Of a stretch of DNA of 5,926 nt, positions 3,412-5,926 are shown in pieces. The position numbers and the translations under genes were made by a program. Location: the NCBI GenBank assembly GCA_003486675.1, contig DNGG01000498.1, positions 1 to 5,926 on the forward strand, read 5' to 3'. The DNA comes from Cyanobacteria bacterium UBA11372. Lineage in GTDB: Bacteria; Cyanobacteriota; Cyanobacteriia; Cyanobacteriales; Aerosakkonemataceae. The notes under the pieces were generated by a model. The model worked only from the letters and a program-made list of their open reading frames with translations, did no database searches and was not told the DNA's origin. Numbering within the stretch: position 1 is the stretch's first letter; each line of letters starts with the position of its first letter.

Positions 3412-5926
3412 TTACTCCCAATTTTCTAATTCCTGCATCCAATATTGAACAAACGCGATCGCTTGACTCCTCCGCGCTTCAAATGTTAGCGCTATCCAAA
3501 TTAATAGCGAACCAGCAACAATCCCAATCGCCCACAGAAATAACGAATAATCGTTGATAAATAGCCAAACTTGCCGCAATACTCTAATCGCAAACGTCAG
3601 CGTGCCGATGTAGAGAAAGGCTCGCACCCGCAGGGCGATACCAATCAGAATTACGACCATCGCTAACCCAATCGTCAGAAATCCTAAAAACAGGGGAAAA
3701 ATACCGTAAATGCCGATTTCAGCTTGATAGAGGGCGGTAAAACAAATCAGTCCAATTGCCAAACAGCGAAGCAGGTGGCGCGTTTCCCTTGCTGAAGGCG
3801 ATCGCAATTCGGGATCGATTTGTGCCACGTACAATAACGACCCGCCCCAAAGCAAAGCATACCATAAAGGTTCGGCGATCGCTTGTGAATTGAATATTCT
3901 GATAATTGCCCAATTTGCCAATCCAACGCTGAGATAGCTGAGGCGGACTTGCGATCGCGCTTTAGCAATCCAAGCATAAAATGCCGCGACAATCAGCAAA
4001 CTTTGGATAGAAACGCTCCCAAGAGATAAAGCAATCCATCGATTCAGGAAGATAATCGAAATTGGCAGTAACATTGCCGAATTTTGCCAAGGCGTCGCCG
4101 ACCATCCCCAATTTGTCCAGGGCAGAACATACATAAAATAGGCAAAAAAGCAAGCGATCGCAGGCGACCAATTAAGCAATACTGAATCGGGTAAAACTAG
4201 ATGCAACCCATAGCTAATTGCTATGCCTAATTCCCAAATCCCTGCATATGTCCAACTTGCCGTTGAACGACCTTGAATCAGCGCATAAGCGGCTAAAATT
4301 ATGATTACCGCTAACCAAATTTTTTCTCCTGGAGTGCTGAGGGAACTAACTAATGCTAGTAAGATTAATCCGCTACCAGCAACCCAGTGCAAGTGAGCGA
4401 TCGCTTTTAATTCGGAATTGTCCAAACGCAGATAGGGCAACAACCATTTTGCCAATATTCTTTGTAATATAGCGATCGCTGTCGCCAAAGCTGCCAATAA
4501 AGTTAACCCATCTCCCGGATTGCCTGCTTTAGCTTGCAGGAGTTGATAAATTAATAACTCGTAAGTCGCAGCGGAAACAGCGAAAATAGATAAATAGGAA
4601 ATCGGTTTAAAGTTGGCGTTTCGCCGCCCAACTCCAATTCCAACTAAAGCCGCAGCCACAGTATATAAACCCGTGTAAGCATCAAACTTGTGATGGGCAA
4701 TAATTAATCCTAAAATTGCGTAGAAAATCGGGATAGCGTGCCAACTCGAAAGGAATGGGTTTCTTCCTCGCCTACTGGCGACAAAATCGCCAGCGAGTTG
4801 AGTGGTTAAACCGAGAGTTAGGGTAGCGATCGCTAACCCTAAAGCGGAACGATTGGTTGAGGCAATTATACTGGCAACAAGCAACTCTACGGCTAACGCC
4901 AGACTGTAAAAACTGCCGTTAGTAGGTAAATTCCAAGTACGATAAAGCAAAGCAAAGGTAATAAATCCAGATGCAACGATAAATTCAAAAGCAGTGACAG
5001 AAGGATACCAATAGGCGGTGACATTGTAGCCAATTAGGAAAGTTAGGGTAGGAATCGTGAGTGCGATCGCCCAGCCATCGGTTGCTGCGGTATAAACTTG
5101 GCGCAGGCGGCTAGAATCTTTTCTCAGCCAACTGTGGAGTAACCAGAGGATTAGTGGTGCGATCGCTAAAACTGTTAGCCACCAACCTATTGTCATCCGT
5201 TCGGAAAATACTTCCCAAATCACAGCACCGCCGAAGCTTAAACCAAATCCAACTGTTAGCAATGCTGCGATTAATTCTGGTAATTTTTGCGTATTCAGCA
5301 GCATCAGAATGGTGGCAATTCCTAAACTCGCTAACCTGGTTTTAGTCGAAATTATTGTTAAAGGTTCAATTGCCAAAAGTGCAGTAACGCTTAGCCAATT
5401 TGCCAATCTAGGTTCCGGAAAGTTGGGGAGATAAGATAGCAAAGTCAACCCAGCGGGTACAATCGACCAAGCAAGATACCAATCAGTGGTATTTGTTAAA
5501 GCGGGATTGAATAATTGATTGTAGCTAATTGCCGCTAATACTAAACCCAAATGCCAGGAACTGCGCCGCCATTGCTGCCAGTTATTACCGATGCTAAAAG
5601 TCCATTCGGCAATCGCGCCGACTAACAGAATTAGCAACCAAGTATTTACCGTTAGATTGGGAAAGCCATAATTAATCCAAGCCGCAATTGTTACCAATCC
5701 AGCGATGTGGGTTAAGTAAATTAACCCCGTTCCTGCCGCAGTTCGGAGGATAACCACAAGGGCAAGAGTAATAAAAGATACTAGCAAGTTGATAACGCGA
5801 ACTAGAGGATTGAGAAAGCTAACAATCGTTAAAAGTAAACCCAGAATTAACGCCATTCCTTCGGCTTGCAGCGCCAATTTTTCCTCCTCTTGTCGCCGCA
5901 GAAAAGCTGCTAAAAATAGCGTTAAT
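3412..5926 (-). CDS. Very large polytopic membrane protein of unknown function (5' end probably outside the window)
   Basis: I do not recognise this protein. At least 821 residues are visible (numbered here from TTG at 5877), almost wholly hydrophobic. By eye there are roughly 28-30 membrane segments joined by short loops and no soluble domain. The C-terminus (about 800-821) is a short charged, aromatic tail ending ELENWE. Trp and Tyr are frequent, and no transporter, glycosyltransferase or protease motif is evident. The frame stays open to the window edge: upstream codons continue as a hydrophobic stretch, then RRQEEEK. The true start may therefore lie outside. However, AGGAGG sits five bases before the TTG at 5877-5875, so that start is possible. 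Weak internal similarities suggest repeats of about 105 residues. The protein precedes the P450 pair on the same strand by 187 bp, which does not establish a functional link. Ten HIP1 sites fit a resident cyanobacterial gene. Confidence 0.85.
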   Translation of the reverse strand, partial: LTLFLAAFLRRQEEEKLALQAEGMALILGLLLTIVSFLNPLVRVINLLVSFITLALVVILRTAAGTGLIYLTHIAGLVTIAAWINYGFPNLTVNTWLLILLVGAIAEWTFSIGNNWQQWRRSSWHLGLVLAAISYNQLFNPALTNTTDWYLAWSIVPAGLTLLSYLPNFPEPRLANWLSVTALLAIEPLTIISTKTRLASLGIATILMLLNTQKLPELIAALLTVGFGLSFGGAVIWEVFSERMTIGWWLTVLAIAPLILWLLHSWLRKDSSRLRQVYTAATDGWAIALTIPTLTFLIGYNVTAYWYPSVTAFEFIVASGFITFALLYRTWNLPTNGSFYSLALAVELLVASIIASTNRSALGLAIATLTLGLTTQLAGDFVASRRGRNPFLSSWHAIPIFYAILGLIIAHHKFDAYTGLYTVAAALVGIGVGRRNANFKPISYLSIFAVSAATYELLIYQLLQAKAGNPGDGLTLLAALATAIAILQRILAKWLLPYLRLDNSELKAIAHLHWVAGSGLILLALVSSLSTPGEKIWLAVIIILAAYALIQGRSTASWTYAGIWELGIAISYGLHLVLPDSVLLNWSPAIACFFAYFMYVLPWTNWGWSATPWQNSAMLLPISIIFLNRWIALSLGSVSIQSLLIVAAFYAWIAKARSQVRLSYLSVGLANWAIIRIFNSQAIAEPLWYALLWGGSLLYVAQIDPELRSPSARETRHLLRCLAIGLICFTALYQAEIGIYGIFPLFLGFLTIGLAMVVILIGIALRVRAFLYIGTLTFAIRVLRQVWLFINDYSLFLWAIGIVAGSLLIWIALTFEARRSQAIAFVQYWMQELENWE

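Larger units (their letters stand above)
560..5166. repeat. Dispersed HIP1 octamers (GCGATCGC), 16 perfect copies
   Basis: Perfect GCGATCGC copies start at 560, 921, 1784, 1816, 2410, 2959, 3455, 3798, 3875, 3951, 4154, 4397, 4472, 4826, 5063 and 5159. Two lie in each P450 gene, two in the gap between the P450s and ten in the membrane-protein gene. Chance would give about 0.1 in this length. HIP1 over-representation is an established trait of many cyanobacterial genomes, and the site matches a methylation context (GATC/CGATCG) in several of them. Here it serves mainly as evidence of taxonomic origin. The copies in 362-1729 and 1842-3224 also show that both P450s are long-resident in such a genome. 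Confidence 0.93.

Noticed and set aside
3719..4171. Three minus-strand frames overlapping the membrane-protein gene in other phases
   Set aside because: They are contained in the long membrane-protein frame and have mixed low-similarity composition without motifs or plausible starts.

Overview
The window looks like chromosomal DNA from a filamentous cyanobacterium, possibly Oscillatoria/Microcoleus-like. The strongest evidence is the octamer GCGATCGC (HIP1, a hallmark of many cyanobacterial genomes): I count 16 perfect copies in 5.9 kb, where chance would give about one per 65 kb. The short palindromic and G-rich tandem repeats at the left end, and the CYP110-type cytochromes P450, point the same way. 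The genus is an inference; nothing in the window fixes it.

Layout. Positions 1-361 hold no credible gene. They carry, in order, a five-copy G-rich octamer array (78-118), nearly three copies of an 18-bp tandem repeat (156-207), a 56-bp element that can fold into an outer stem with two inner hairpins (200-255), and a perfect 21-bp inverted repeat (321-363) that overlaps the stop codon of the next gene and probably ends its transcript. All three genes lie on the minus strand. Read in the direction of transcription they are: a very large multi-spanning membrane protein whose start lies at or beyond the right edge (3412 to past 5926), a 187-bp gap, a cytochrome P450 of 460 residues (1842-3224), a 112-bp gap with a HIP1-based hairpin (1784-1823), and a second P450 of 455 residues (362-1729).

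Function. The two P450s are tandem paralogs of the CYP110 type, about 60% identical by eye. Both have intact catalytic motifs (AGHETT, ETLR, PERF and the heme cysteine), but they differ in the regions that shape substrate choice. Known CYP110 enzymes hydroxylate fatty acids, terpenes and other lipophilic compounds using ferredoxin and ferredoxin reductase. No redox partner or terpene synthase lies in the window, so the substrates cannot be named. The downstream P450 departs from the usual heme-loop signature: Ser replaces the usual Gly, and a HIP1 octamer covers exactly those codons.

The membrane protein is not recognised. It has roughly 28-30 predicted membrane segments, and weak internal similarities suggest it is built from repeats of about 105 residues. 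I see no evidence that it works with the P450s. Apart from the repeats and the heme-loop change, the region looks like an ordinary cyanobacterial chromosomal locus, and I do not see a clearly new multi-gene system.
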